In this document: one piece after another, positions 20,545 to 32,153 of the stretch | Numbering within the stretch: position 1 is the first letter of the stretch | Layout: each line of letters opens with the position of its first letter | Source of the DNA: Scytalidium lignicola | Lineage: Eukaryota; Ascomycota; Leotiomycetes | NCBI GenBank assembly: GCA_002812745.2 | Contig: NCSJ02000193.1 | Span: 18,972 to 82,971, forward strand | DNA: 64,000 nt | Direction of reading: 5' to 3' | The notes under the pieces: model-generated | Databases searched by the model: none | Told to the model about the DNA's origin: nothing | The model's input: the letters and a program-made list of their open reading frames with translations, nothing else | Made by a program: the position numbers and the translations under genes

Positions 20545-22495
20545 TCAAGCGAAGCCGTTGGCATCTGGGACATTTTCCCTGACCCAACCCCTGCTCATCT
20601 CCACCGCCTGCTCCCACTTCGTAAACATAGCCTCACTCTTATTCTTATCCATCTTAGGAAGGAACTCCGTCCTTCCCACACGATTAACGTCCTTCAGCTC
20701 TGAAAACTCCTTCCAAGCGCCAACTGCAAAACCAGCCGCGATTGCTGCTCCAAGGGCAGTGGTTTCTCTCATTGCAGGCCGGTCGACAGGGATACCGATG
20801 ATATCACTTTGAGTCTGCATGCAGAGGTCTGAGTTCGACATGCCGCCATCAACGGCAAGAGTTTCTAGTTTCTTGCCCGAGTCTTTCTCCATAGCATCCA
20901 AGATGGCTTTGGTCTGGTAACAAGTGGCTTCGAAGGTTGCACGGGCGATATGGCCGCGTTGAGTGTGTTGAGTAAGGCCGACTAGTTTTACCATTAGCAC
21001 TTATCAGGGGGAGGGAGGGAAAAGAAGAAGATAAAAAAAGCAAGGGGAAAAAGACGGTCACAAAGTGAGTGCACCAGGAAAAGGGAAAAAAAGAACTTAC
21101 ACAATGTTCCCTTTGCATCATCAATCCAATATGGCGCAAAGAGGCCACTGAAAGCCGTTACAAACACGACACCGCCGTTATCTGGCACGCTCTCCGCTAA
21201 CTCTGTGATATTGCTTTCGTGTTCAATAAACCCCAAGTTCTGCATCAGGAACTTAATACCAGCACCAGCAACTGCGATGCTACCCTCAAGAGCATATACT
21301 GGCTTCATAGCGGGACCAAAATCGAACGCTACGGTTGCTAGCAGGCCAGATTTGGAGATGACGGGTTTGTCGCCCACGTTGTAGAGGAGGAAGCAGCCAG
21401 TGCCATAAGTATTTTTGGCCTGACCGGGGGAAAAGCCGCCTTGCCCCACCAGCGCACTAGACTGGTCACCCAGGCAGCCCGTGATTTTAATGTCTTTTAA
21501 GGGGCCATATGCCATCGCACCAAATGCTTCTGGGTCCGCGGAAGGGACGATTTTGGGTAGTGTGACGTTCTTGCGGTCGAGATCAAAAAAGGAGAGCAGG
21601 TCATCATCATACTGCCGGGTGTGGATGTTCATGAACATGGTTCGCGAGGCATTTGTGGTATCCGTGACATGCACGTTAGCCTCCTTCCCGCCATTGAGCT
21701 TGTAGATGAGCCAGGTGTCGACGGTGCCAAAGGCGAGACGTCCCTCGGCGTAGGCTTCTTTGACTGCATCAATGTTCTGCACAAGCCAGAGCAGTTTGAC
21801 GCTGGAATGGTAGCTGGATAATGGGAGGCCGCATTTTTGAAGCAAGTCGTCTGCGCCCTTGCGGCTCTTCAATTCTCGCACGATGGACTTTGTGCGGGTG
21901 TCTGGCCAGACGACGGCGTTGTAGAGAGGCTCTCCGGTGATTTTATCCCAACAGATGGTGGTCTCGCGCTGGTTAGTGATGCCAATGCATCTGATCTGGG
22001 ATACTTTATAGCCGCCGGCTTGAAACTTTTTGACGGCCTCTTCGATGCATTGTTCGACCGAAGAGACCAGTTCCAACGGATCATGTTCGTGCCAGCTGAA
22101 GAAGCATGGTTAGTATTAGGGGGTAAGTGTCATTCAGAAAGGAAGGAAGGAAGGAATGAAAGAAGAAGAAGAAGGATTAAGAAATGAGAGTGATAAACTC
22201 ACCCAGACTCGGGATACATGTTCTCAAACTCGATCTGATGGCCGGCAACGGGGTTGCCAAGGGCATCGAAGATCAAGAAGCGCGAGCTCGTGGTGCCTTG
22301 GTCAATACTGCCGATGAACCAGGCCTCGCTCTTTGCCTCCTGGCCAGCATCTACGGGCTGGTCATAGGCGAAGGGCAACTGGGCGCTGATTTCCGCCTCG
22401 GGAGGAGGGGAAACGGTCTCGACATGCTGGACATTGGTCTCAGGATCGAGGATGTCGAGGACCTTCAGATTTCGGTGGGCGGTGGAAGCATGCAT
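20545..22495 (-). CDS. GUT1: Glycerol kinase
   Basis: Three exons on the minus strand: 22495-22203, 22095-21101 and 20981-20545. Junctions give YPESGWHEHDPLELV and DAKGTLFGLTQHTQRGHIA. The FGGY-kinase signature is complete: GSIDQGTTSSRFLIFD (ATP-binding N-terminus), NQRETTICWD, VVWPDTRT, GCLGDQSSALVGQ, NTYGTGCFLLYN, and LAVDGGMSNSDLCMQTQSD. It phosphorylates glycerol to glycerol 3-phosphate. The start is uncertain: the frame is open to an ATG at 22864 (123 more residues, Ala/Pro/His-rich, little like the family). I chose Met at 22495 (MHASTAHRNLKVLDIL), giving 574 aa. The first intron carries GGAA and GAA runs. Confidence 0.92.
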
Positions 22496-23311
22496 GCTTA
22501 TTCCGGGGTTTCCTTTTGCGTATAGCAGTGGTGTCAGTGGTATGTGTGATGTGTGTGATGTCGGTGGAATTAGAGTTGGGATGTTGAAAGAGGCGTCGGG
22601 AGAGGGGTCTGCAGGCGCAGGATGGTGGTAGTGGTGGTGGCCAGGGACCAATACGTCATGCAAACCTGGATGGAGAGGCACCGCAGAAGTATTAATTCGC
22701 CGCTTCAGGGGTGCAGTGGCGAGCCAGGGAAGTCTAAATGGATACGACGAACAAGAAGGCAACGGTAAAATGCAGAAAAGAAGTACAGAAGCAGCAGCAG
22801 CAGCAGCAATTGAAGGGGAAGATGTGTGCAAAGGAGCGCAGCGAAGAGAAGATGGGGGGATCATAAGGAAGGACCAGAAGAGAAGAAGAGGGGGGGATGG
22901 TTAAGAGTGAGGGGTGAGGAACAATTCACACACAAGTCGGGGTGGCGCCGTATACGGCAATAGGCAATGGGCAATGGAGATAGATGGAAAGGGAAGGGGA
23001 AGAAGGGGGAGGGCAAGCAGGAACCATGGTGCCGAGTCCACCGTGTGCAGCTTTGGATGGTCTCCGCATCAGCTTTGGCCACCCATCTGCCTGGGCCCTT
23101 TCAGCACGGGCCCTGCCCCAGTCAATGCCCCAGTTATGCCTCATGCCCCCGTCCACGCTAGAAGCTGCGAAGACGGAGTCTTGGGCTCTGACAAGCACGA
23201 CAAGTCACTGGGCGGTCGCGTGCAAAATATTGGGGGTTTTTTTAATTTAGATCAGCACCGGGAGTCCTTTTTAGCATGTGCAACTCGCGAACCTCACTAA
23301 ACTTGACAATT

Positions 23312-23492
23312 CAACCAATTCAACCAATCAACATCAAATCATGAGCTGTGTGCGAGTAGGGACCGTAACATCGCCGTTGAAGGCCCAGACAAGCCCAGCG
23401 ATGAGGGGGGGTCCACCAAACAACCTTCGACTACCTTCGACTACCTGGACTCCCCTTGACCCGCTTGAACACGCTTGAACACGCTTGACCCG
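23312..23492. repeat. Clustered short direct repeats in glycerol kinase upstream region
   Basis: Three sets: TCAACCAAT twice (CCAAT at 23315-23319 and 23324-23328); CCTTCGACTA twice (23424-23443); and CTTGAACACG twice flanked by CTTGACCCG on both sides (23455-23492). The set sits about 0.8-1.0 kb upstream of the chosen glycerol kinase start. Confidence 0.6.
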
Positions 23493-23816
23493 CTCGGCCA
23501 TCTTCACTACCCTGATCAGCTTCACTAATGCCCTTTGACAATACCCCAGCGCCCCACCCGACCGATTTTTCCGATCACCTGCGCTGGGGGCTGGACCCGG
23601 CTGGAGCAATTTGCTGCATTGGGACAGTTTGCTTGTTCTGCTAGCTGCTCAATGCTCTCTGCACCCCAAACGCATCACATGCAGTCCGGTTGCATCTTGG
23701 GGGTTTTTTTTTTCTTTCCGCAGGAACCACTTTCTCTCGGTCGTATTGGGCATTGTTACTGTACACACGGCAAGGTACCAACCCACTTCTGATCTTCTCC
23801 AAGTCCCACTCCCTCC

Positions 23817-23883
23817 CTCACTCACTCACTCACTCACTCACTCAAGCTTTCTTTGCTGCTTTCTTTCTTTCTTTCTTTCTTTG
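23817..23883. repeat. Microsatellites (CTCA)n and (CTTT)n
   Basis: About seven CTCA units end at 23844 and about six CTTT units run 23860-23883. They are simple repeats within noncoding DNA. Confidence 0.85.
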
Positions 23884-24178
23884 TTTCATTTTTTGGATTG
23901 GCTAATTACACCGTGGCGATCCTGCACATCCCATCTTTGTGTGTCTGCATGCTCTTTCTTTATCAATATCTATATTTAGGTTGGACTAAAACTACAGTAG
24001 GCCCACACACAAAGTTCTTATCAGTTCCAGACTCTATTGTAATTACACATCTCTTTTCTCTTACACCTCCGGAAATCAATTTTTCCGTCTCGTATCNTTT
24101 TTTTCCATGCGCCATATGCTCCCTCGCCCGAACTTTTCTCCGCATTCCGCTCCAATCATCCCCTTTCCCTCCTCCCCT

Positions 24179-24856
24179 TTACTCGATCCAGAATCTCCAG
24201 CTTTCATTCTCTCGTCGATACGCGGATAAGGTGTCGTTGTCGCTGTCATTCCCGCTCTCCTCACCACTCTCGTCGTCGTTGTCGTTGTCGTCCTCCTCCT
24301 CCCTCTCATCATCCGCATCTTCCCCATCATCCCACCATCTCCTCAATAATGTCGCCGCCTCGTTCCTCTCCCAAGCCCGAACCATTGCCCTGAGTTGCCC
24401 TGCCTTCTCGGGTCGCGGCTCTCGTCGCTGCGCCGCCAGGCTCTCCTCGTCCCATCGGACTCTCTTGATCTCCCCCATCTCAATATCTTCCCCAACCTCC
24501 TGTTCCTCCTGCTGCTGGAGATCGAGTTGTCGCTCGATCCAGCGTTGTCTCATCGCCGGTGCCAGGTCGTCCATCATCAGCCGCTTTCGCTGTCGACCAG
24601 AGATGTCGTCGATGACCCAGCCCGATTTGTTCGGTGCAGGTACCGGGTGCCGATAGTCCTGGCTTTCATCCTCCTTTTCCTCCTCCGACATAGGAGGTGT
24701 AGGCAATCTCGCATTGCCAAATTGTGATTGCGCTCTCTTGGAAGTTGGGAAATGGACCTCTGGCGCGAAGAGGCCCCTTCCGAAGACGATGTGCCCCGTT
24801 TGGGCGTCCCGGTAGCAATCCTTATGAAGGTTGCTCTGGAGGCTTGACGATGCCAT
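24179..24856 (-). CDS. Hypothetical protein with acidic C-terminal region
   Basis: Single-exon frame of 225 codons from ATG at 24856 (MASSSLQSNLHKDCYRDAQ) to the stop at 24179; an upstream in-frame ATG at 24913 would add 19 basic residues. The first part has HIVFGRGLFAPEVHFPTSKR and RLPTPPMSEEEKEDES. The middle is helical and charged with paired aromatic-basic motifs (RWIERQLDLQQQEEQEVGED). A near-continuous Asp/Glu/Asn run (about residues 182-210) precedes SAYRRENESWRFWIE at the end. I do not recognise a family. Composition suggests a nuclear or chromatin-associated protein, which is weak inference. Confidence 0.65.
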   Translation of the reverse strand: MASSSLQSNLHKDCYRDAQTGHIVFGRGLFAPEVHFPTSKRAQSQFGNARLPTPPMSEEEKEDESQDYRHPVPAPNKSGWVIDDISGRQRKRLMMDDLAPAMRQRWIERQLDLQQQEEQEVGEDIEMGEIKRVRWDEESLAAQRREPRPEKAGQLRAMVRAWERNEAATLLRRWWDDGEDADDEREEEDDNDNDDESGEESGNDSDNDTLSAYRRENESWRFWIE

Positions 24857-26214
24857 GTTTTTCTTTCTTTCTTTTCTTATGGCTTTTGAGAATTGGGGTT
24901 TAAATCTATCCAATTGGTTAGCATTTATCTCAACTTTTCAAATTGCAAACACAAAATTCACTATTTTGCTGTCGCCAGCTCTGCAACTGAATTTCTGAAT
25001 AAGTTTGTCCACTTAAGCTCATAAAAGTTAAGTGAATTTAAAAATCAACAAATGACTTACTTGAGATTTTCGGGGTTTCCGAGTCTTTGTTGTTGAAAGT
25101 CTCAAGTTGCTCTTTGTTCACTCAACTCTTGAGCTGAGCGAGAGATGTGAAAGTAAGTAAGGAATGGAACCTTGTAACTTTTCGTTCTTAGATTCTTGAT
25201 ATCAAAGAAAAGACACAGGAAGAAAGAGAGAAAGAGATTCAAGAGCAAGGAGCAAGCTGATCGCTTTTATGCCCTCAATTGCGGTATCAACTGAGATACC
25301 TTCATGGCCAGCCCAATCCTGAATTTGGAGCTACTAAGTCGCGATACAAACAGCGATACGTCAACAGCAGCTGAAGAATGAACCCTCAGTCGAAAAGGAA
25401 ATAAAGTTCAGTTTGGACCTTTTTCAGTTTTTACTTCACCATGGCACAACGCATTCCTGAGCGTTACAGTTCTCTCGTTCCCACGTCGGGTCATAAGGAG
25501 ATGGAAGTCAATTCTGTTTTATCCAATTCACTATTCTATTTCATATATATAATTTCCCCACCAAATTTACATTTATTGAATTCCCTAAGAAAGAAAAAAT
25601 TTGAAACTCTCTTTTTGCTTATTCACGGGTTTTCCAATCAACAATGAGAAAGTGAGAAGGATACTTTCCAAATAAACTATCACGCTAATGGAATAGCTGC
25701 AATTGACCTGCAGCAAGCAGTCAGAACTCGAATAAGCTGAATCTAGGTAGGTCATGTGCCTTATATAGTGCTAATTGCGCTCTCCATCCGCCGAGTGAAA
25801 TTAATGAATAAATTTAGTATGTTATGAATAGCAGGAGCTGTTGTTCGGAAGGAAAGACAATCTTCTTCAAATATCGAGTCGACAGTGGGAAAGAGCGATG
25901 CGTGAATGATGCATTATAGTGAACACGAGAATCAACACGCCACCAGCCTTTGATATACAAAGATATTGTATGATGATAAGATGTATAAATTCAGCTCATA
26001 GATAACAAGAACATATTTGTGGTTATTAACATCTTTAAATCATTCGTATCTGCGCACTACCTCTCCCCTTCAATCTGAAAACTCAAGACGGTGCAAAAAG
26101 AGCGGAAGCACAATGGCATGATAGAACAACATACTTTAGGAGGCACCTTCCTTCTTCATCAACCTACTCACCTAGGCTGTTGGTATCTCTGCCCCCGAAA
26201 CCTAAATCTCACCC
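24857..26214. other. Intergenic region, acidic protein / NRAMP gene
   Basis: About 1.36 kb, AT-rich, between the 5' end of the acidic-protein gene and the 3' end of the NRAMP gene (both minus). A short plus frame with a good ATG context (25441-25647) has no domain or homologue I recognise. Nothing else supported. Confidence 0.4.
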
Positions 26215-28282
26215 CTAGCCACTTTGACCTTTGCCCAACAACACCAGATTGGCAACGTTCATGACTGCAATGACCAACCAAATAATCACAGCCAATCCAG
26301 CCACAAGCCATCCGTTACGCATCTTCGTGTCGCTTTCTCCCTCAGTCGTCACATCTACTGTCTCTTCATCGTCGCCGAGCATGTCGGCATTTGGGTTCGC
26401 CTTCACAGTCATGAATTTGTTTCTGCACGTGAAATAGATCAACGGCGCAGAGACAAATGGGAGGACAACACTCAAAGCAACCTGACTTGCATTTAGCGCC
26501 GCCGAAAGTCCATCTCGTCCCACAGCACCAGCGATGATGATGCTTGGCGTAATACTGATGCTGCGAGTAATCAGTCGGCGGACCCATGGAGTTATTGACC
26601 AGTTAAGCGCCCCTTCTGAAACCATCTGCCCGGCAATAGTGCAGACTATACCGGCACTCACTCCGGATAACAGTAATGCCAGAGCGAAGACTGTCCCTGC
26701 GCCAGGAGAAATGCTCGACGACAATAGTGAGTGTATACCGAAGAGGTCCGCATCCGCAGCCGAGGAGATGGAAGACAGAGATGCTCCGGATACGATGAGT
26801 ATAGCGCTATTGACGAAAAGAGCGAATGTAAAGAGGGAGATAGCTAGCTCCGCCACCGAGTATCTCAGGCAGAACCTTATTGCTTTGAGTGAAGGGTAGT
26901 ACGCTTCTTTTGTTGTGCTCGTTGACTCCACGTGACGGTTGGTGGAGCCGACAGCTTTATCATATTCTAGCAGGCGAGGCTGTACAATACCGCTCCCTAA
27001 GTAGAGACTGTGCGGCATGACTGTAGCACCCAGAATACCACAGGCTTGATAGAGACTATAGTCAATTAAATAAGTAATCGTTCAAATCAAAAGAGATTGA
27101 GCAAAGCTACTCACCCTTGTGATTGAATTATAGCTGACGAAGGAAGATAACCTTTAAATACTTCACCAACGGTGGTATCTTTTATCAAGGACAGTTGAAT
27201 AATGAAGCACACGACGACACCTAGCACCAAGGCAGCGACGAACATTTCAAATGCGCGAAGTCCTTTCATGCTCCCATTTGGATTGTAGAACAGAAGAATC
27301 AATAGGACATCAACGATGGATATAGCACAACCGGCGACCAATGGTATCTGAGGTATCAACAGGTTTATTGCAATTGCGGTGCCAATGACCTGCGAAAGAG
27401 TTAGAACTGGATTATCAAGAACAGTAAATCGACTTCATGGATTGATATGTGAAGGATACTCACCTCTGCAATATCCGTAGCTATGATCTAAGTCTCTCCG
27501 TTAGTTTAGGTCTACCAGAGATATTCCATCAACACTTACAGCAGCCTCAGCCAGGAAATATAACAGGAGATTCAGCCAGCGGGGAAGGAACGCCCTACAA
27601 GCCTCCGCAAGATTAAGTCCAGTAACGCTACCAAGCTTGATACATAGACTTTGCAGGAAAATCGCAAATAAATTGGATAGGAGCACGATGAACAAGAGTC
27701 TAAATCTATACGTCGCTCCAGCAGCTACATCAGTGGAATAATTTCCAGGATCGATATATGCCACAGATATCTGTATCATTATCAGTATGCAGAGGTGGGG
27801 GGGCCGTCGAATTTTCAAAATGGGGTAAAGACATACCATGAAGCCAGGTCCTACAAACTTTCCAAACTTCATGAGCTTCTTGGATATCTTCAAGAGCAAG
27901 CCCTTTAGGAAATGAGAACCTTCTTTCCCACTTCCACCTGGATCCCCCCCACCGCTTGAGCTCACATCAACAACAGAACCACTTCCTCCCTGAGCTTCAC
28001 GTACAACCTCAACTTCCCTCCTCTGGCACGATATGCCACAACCCCAACCCCCGCACCACCCCCCTTCAATTCAGAATTTTTTCCTTTAGGGTCATCTACT
28101 CCGAGAAGGTTATCAGGACCACCAGTTTCGTCGAAAATGACCTCAGAACTCGTTCGTCTTAAGATTCTAGTATTAGCGATCCCATTCAGATCCTGTCTGG
28201 TTGTGAGGTCCGCCGCGAGAGGGTTGGGGTTCTGGTTGAACCCGTCACCCTCAGGCTCATCTGTACGAGAGGGGCAATTCAT
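26215..28282 (-). CDS. NRAMP/SMF-family divalent metal transporter (frame break in exon 1)
   Basis: Five exons: 28282-27837, 27770-27540, 27487-27464 (24 nt), 27389-27115 and 27055-26215. Joined they give VGPGFMISVAYIDPGNYSTD with the family's DPGN metal-binding loop in TM1, then LAEAAIIATDIAEVIGTAIA and LGATVMPHSLYLGSG with the MPHS motif of TM6. NRAMP proteins carry Mn2+, Fe2+ or similar ions with H+. About eleven membrane segments are visible. Exon 1 is one base short of a consistent frame: the N-terminal frame (MNCPSRTDEPEGDGFNQNPN) ends at a stop, while the frame encoding KLMKFGKFVGPGFM is open only downstream. A lost base in C/G runs near 28040-28075 would explain it. Confidence 0.87.
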
Positions 28283-29716
28283 TTTCCCCCTCAGTTCGCT
28301 AGCATAAGATGGATAGCGAAAGTAAGGAAGTAAGGAGGGAGAGAGATTAAGTAAATATTAGGACATCAAGGTGTTCCAGATCCCTCTTCCTTTGAGGCGG
28401 CACACGTCAGCCGTAGAGATGAGCTGTGCGAAATTCTTATATGTCAAGGGACAAGGGGGTTGAGAGAAAGAGAGGAATTGGGAAGGTGGAATATAAAGTT
28501 TGAGGGTCAATGCAATACGGGTTGCCGTAGTAGTTATAATACGGGGAAATGCGGAGTATTATATTTAAGAGTTTAAGAAAGAGAGAGAACGCTTATGATG
28601 ATGAGTTTCTAAATCTAGTCTAGGAAGCAGGGTTCCAGGAGGGCCTGTAGCTCTCTGCTGACAAGCGGGTGTTGTCGGCGGCCCTAGCGGTGACGAAAAA
28701 GACAATCTACTGCATTAATGAACATATGATTTACTTCCTGTCTTGGCCTGATGTATAGTTTACCATTGATTGATTGAATTGTGGTATGAGCGGTGAAAAA
28801 TTACCCATGTTCAATTGTCTTAGACTGGAATACAAAAAGGAGTAAAAATAGTTCAGCTGGCAACCTCAATTATTCAATACTCAGTTATCGTTCAAATGTT
28901 ATCATATTGTACATCTGAGGTCATAATCAAGAAAATACATGGAACATCATGCTACACTGTTCCAAGCCCACTCCTAATTCCTTGCCCCGCGTCTAGTTTA
29001 GGCTTAGCTCCATCCCTGGATCAAAGCATATGCCAGCCGACTTCTTCCGCATCAGGGTCGTTTGCACGTGACCTCAATCTTACTGTACCCTTCTTATTCC
29101 TCGACCAGAGAGTTGTCATTCGAGGAAAACTTGCTCAATGGTACGAAAGCCCACGTGAAAGTCGTTTAACAAGGCTGAATAAGATCGTGGCTGATCGATG
29201 AAATAAAAATAAAAATACAATAGTTTACGGATGCAACACTTTCCGCGCCTAATCAATGCTTATTTTTGCGCCAAGAGTGAGAAAATTTACATTTCACATT
29301 GTTTTCTGGATTTCGGTTTTTTTTTTGTGATTGGATTTCTTTTTTTATCAATCTATTATTCTCTTGTAATCATGAATGCAGGATCCTTCTCTCTCGCTCT
29401 CTCTCCTTCTCTGCATTCCTAAAAATAAGATGCCGGATGTGCTGTACCCGCTTTATAGGCATGGAAGAATAAGAGAATTAGGGGGGCATAAGCAGAATTC
29501 CTCCCCCCCTCAGAAGAAGAAAAAAACGGGGAAATAACAGCCCAGACCCATTCCACCATCCTATGCAACGCCTGTGAAATATTTTTTTGGGTGTCGAATC
29601 AAGAAAAATGTGCGTCGTCAATCTTTCGACGATAAGGTTAGTACAAGGTTGAAAAGTTCGCACTAAGCCATTCTCCAACCCCGTCTCTCACTTGAACCCC
29701 TTTAGAAGGTCGATTT
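28283..29716. other. Intergenic region, NRAMP promoter / TAF4 3' side
   Basis: About 1.4 kb. The left part is upstream of the NRAMP start. CACGTG boxes occur at 29065-29070 and 29152-29157. A plus-strand frame at 28896-29201 has no domain support. T-rich runs near 29315-29345. Confidence 0.4.
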
Positions 29717-31675
29717 TTATTTCGGCTCGGATTGATCAAGCCACATGTAAGCCTTCTGCAATGCCCTCTTCTCTCGGCCGTCATCTTCGAGCACGGAGAT
29801 CCAGTCCCGGATCTGAATGCCCTGGCCCTTCTCATGGTCTTCCCTCCATGTTCCCAATCGTCTAACTCCATCACTGGTCAACCGTTCAGGAGCAACGGGC
29901 GCAGCTGTACCGGATGGTGTTCCTGGAAGGCCTTGCGTCATGATTCGGCCGGGGGTGCTCGCTCCACTTCCAGGTCCTCCAGGCGCTCCTCCTGTCATCC
30001 AGGAATATTTCTTCTTCTTGCCAAAAAGACCACCGCCACCACCTAAGAACTGTGCCGTAGTTACGTTTGCTGCTGCATGGCTTGCAGCTTCATTAACCTT
30101 TGCCTCAGCCTTTTTCTTCTGTTCTTTCTTCGTGGGTGCTTTTTCGGATGGTTCTGGTGCGACAGATCCAGGAGTGCCAGGTGCAATGGAGCCTTGTCGT
30201 GGAGTACCATCGCCAGTTGTTCGAGCCCGACGCTTGCGAAGTCTTGCTTCCTCAAATTCTCTCTCTTTCGCGGCCGACGTACGTAGCGCAGAGACAATCT
30301 CGTTGCTGAACTTGATCTCGCCAGCAGGTGTTTTCACCCCATCTGAAATTGGTGTAGGTATGGAATTCGCAGGACCTTCGAAGCGTTAGTTCATATTAAA
30401 AAAAAAGGGAGAAAAAGAAAACAGACGTTTAAAAGGACTACTCGAAGGGCTGATTGCACTCTCCCAGCCACTTCGTGGAGCATCTTCGGCAGCAAGAATG
30501 CCATTTGTTGCATTGCTGGGAGCTGCAACCTCTGCCCAGTCACCTGCTACAATACCATGAGATCCGGTCTGGCGACCCTTAGCTAATTTAGTGGCATCTT
30601 CAATCAATCCACGGAGTCTATGTTTGGTTGCAATCGATAGAAGAGCAAGTTGGTCAACCAAGAGAGAATCAGCTGGAAGGAACATGCCTTGGGTGCCAGT
30701 GAGAATTCCGTTGGGTCCTACTGCGGTCTGTACATGAACTGTACGGTCTTGGAAATGTTCAGGCAGCCTCATGGTACCCATGGTGCCCTTAAGGTCCGTA
30801 TTTAAACGAAGACCCATTTCCCAGGCTACCTTTTCCATCTTCTTGTGCACAAACACGACATTTAAGAAAGGGTTATCTAGTTCTCGCTGTCTTGAGATTG
30901 CCAGATTTCGTGCTGCATCATGCCATGCCTTGTCTGCTGCCTTCCTGCCATATTCATCTTGTGGATCCTTTACCACCTCTCCCGGTTGATTCGCAGGTCC
31001 AGAACCGTAGAAGGAGCTTTCGTCTCCAGGAGCAAACTGAGTAAAGCTATGGCCGGCAGAAATGTTCCCTACTTGCGAACCCGAAGTTGAAGAGTTGAAT
31101 GACGCATTCAGTTGAAACGTGTACTGCTCCTCCTCTCGTAGATCAATTCCTGTACCACCTAAGACATCCATTGGATCTACTCCGTCTTCCTTCATCTTCT
31201 CTTTTTCTAGGGGTTTCGAAGGTGGTCCCATAGATCCTGGTCCAAGAGGCATTGTGAAGTTGTTAAAGGTTGGATGTTGTCCTGGTTGATATGGTGCTTG
31301 GTTTGGAAAGTTAAGAGATCCTGGAACTGCTGGGCTCTGAAGGCTTGCTTGCGTTTGAGGAAGGCTTAATGTCGGCGTAGTATTTCCATTTGCGTATGGA
31401 GTGTTGTAAACGCCTTGTGGTAGTTGGATATTCGCAAAGTGAGGTGATGCTGTTGCAGATCCTGGTGTTGATATACCGGGAGGCATCGAATACGGCGATT
31501 GCACGTAGGGGGAAGTAGGTTGTGATGGAGGGTTCGGCGACAGTCGTTGCCTTTTGTTTGGAGGAAGACTAAACTGCTGCGGCGTTCCCGGCGACGTCGA
31601 GCTTTGCGGTGGGGAGAACGGCCTTTGAGGCATCTGCAACTGCTGTTGCTGTTGTGGTTGCGCCATGATGGGCAA
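29717..31675 (-). CDS. TAF4: Transcription initiation factor TFIID subunit 4
   Basis: Two exons: 31675-30427 and 30375-29717, 635 aa. The 51-nt intron (30376-30426) starts GTCTGT and has CTAAC near its end; splicing gives SPFKRPANSIPTPISDG. The N-terminal 200 residues are Gln/Pro-rich (MAQPQQQQQLQMPQ, PNKRQRLSPNPPS). The conserved region begins near 240 (KAADKAWHDAARNLAISRQ) and includes the histone-fold-like LLVDQLALLSIATKHRLRGL. The C-terminus has the typical TAF4 block SDGVRRLGTWREDHEKGQG followed by IQIRDWISVLEDDGREKRAL. TAF4 pairs with TAF12 in TFIID at RNA polymerase II promoters. Start could be Met1 or Met4. Confidence 0.9.
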
Positions 31676-32153
31676 TTCGACGACTCAGCGCCGAGAGCCA
31701 AATCTTGACAACACAGGCGCAGAGCCTGCTTTCCGATGGAAATTCACACCATGCGTTGCATGGTATGTTTTGGGCGATGCTTTCTAGATGCGCGCCGGTG
31801 ACTGTTGCGGAAGAAACCTTGGGGAGATATCCTTTTCACTTTCTTCGATTCTAATGTAGATGACGGTTCGGGAGATTCATTCGCGACGACTTTCGCGTAC
31901 GGTGTTATGTAAGCATGTCACGTGCTGCACGAGCACATGGCGCGTTAATTAATTATCGTTTATCGAGCTCGAAACCGTGATAGCCAACTACATCAACCAT
32001 CCTTCCTACCGTTGAAGGATCACCGTTTCTATCCATCGGCATATGTACTTGCTAAATTCACAATGCCATCTTGATGATACCTGTAGCACTGTCTAGAGGA
32101 TACATATAGCAACGGCGATCTAACGCATATCGTTATAGTAACCAACTTTCATT
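31676..32153. promoter_or_regulatory. Shared divergent promoter TAF4 / YSH1
   Basis: 478 bp separate two divergently transcribed genes of mRNA synthesis and processing. GTCACGTG at 31917-31924 is a good Cbf1-type E-box and lies near the middle. No other element is clear. Confidence 0.45.

Larger units (their letters stand above)
22865..24178. other. Intergenic region upstream of glycerol kinase
   Basis: About 1.3 kb between the start side of glycerol kinase (-) and the stop of the next minus-strand gene. It holds CCAAT boxes, short tandem repeats, microsatellites and one N (24097, beside T8). Several short open frames on both strands look like chance. Confidence 0.4.

Noticed and set aside
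22926..23300. Overlapping frames in both directions upstream of glycerol kinase
   Set aside because: Gly/Arg-rich low-complexity translations from GC-richer promoter DNA; no domain or consistent start.
25441..25647. Small gene starting in a good ATG context (CACCATGG)
   Set aside because: The frame soon becomes AT-driven, with no domain and no plausible continuation by splicing.
27501..27965. NRAMP starting at a GTG codon as an independent gene
   Set aside because: Eukaryotic GTG initiation is unlikely, and the frame joins naturally to an upstream exon apart from one missing base.
28896..29201. 101-codon plus-strand frame between NRAMP and TAF4
   Set aside because: No recognisable domain and no intron logic; composition as in surrounding noncoding DNA.
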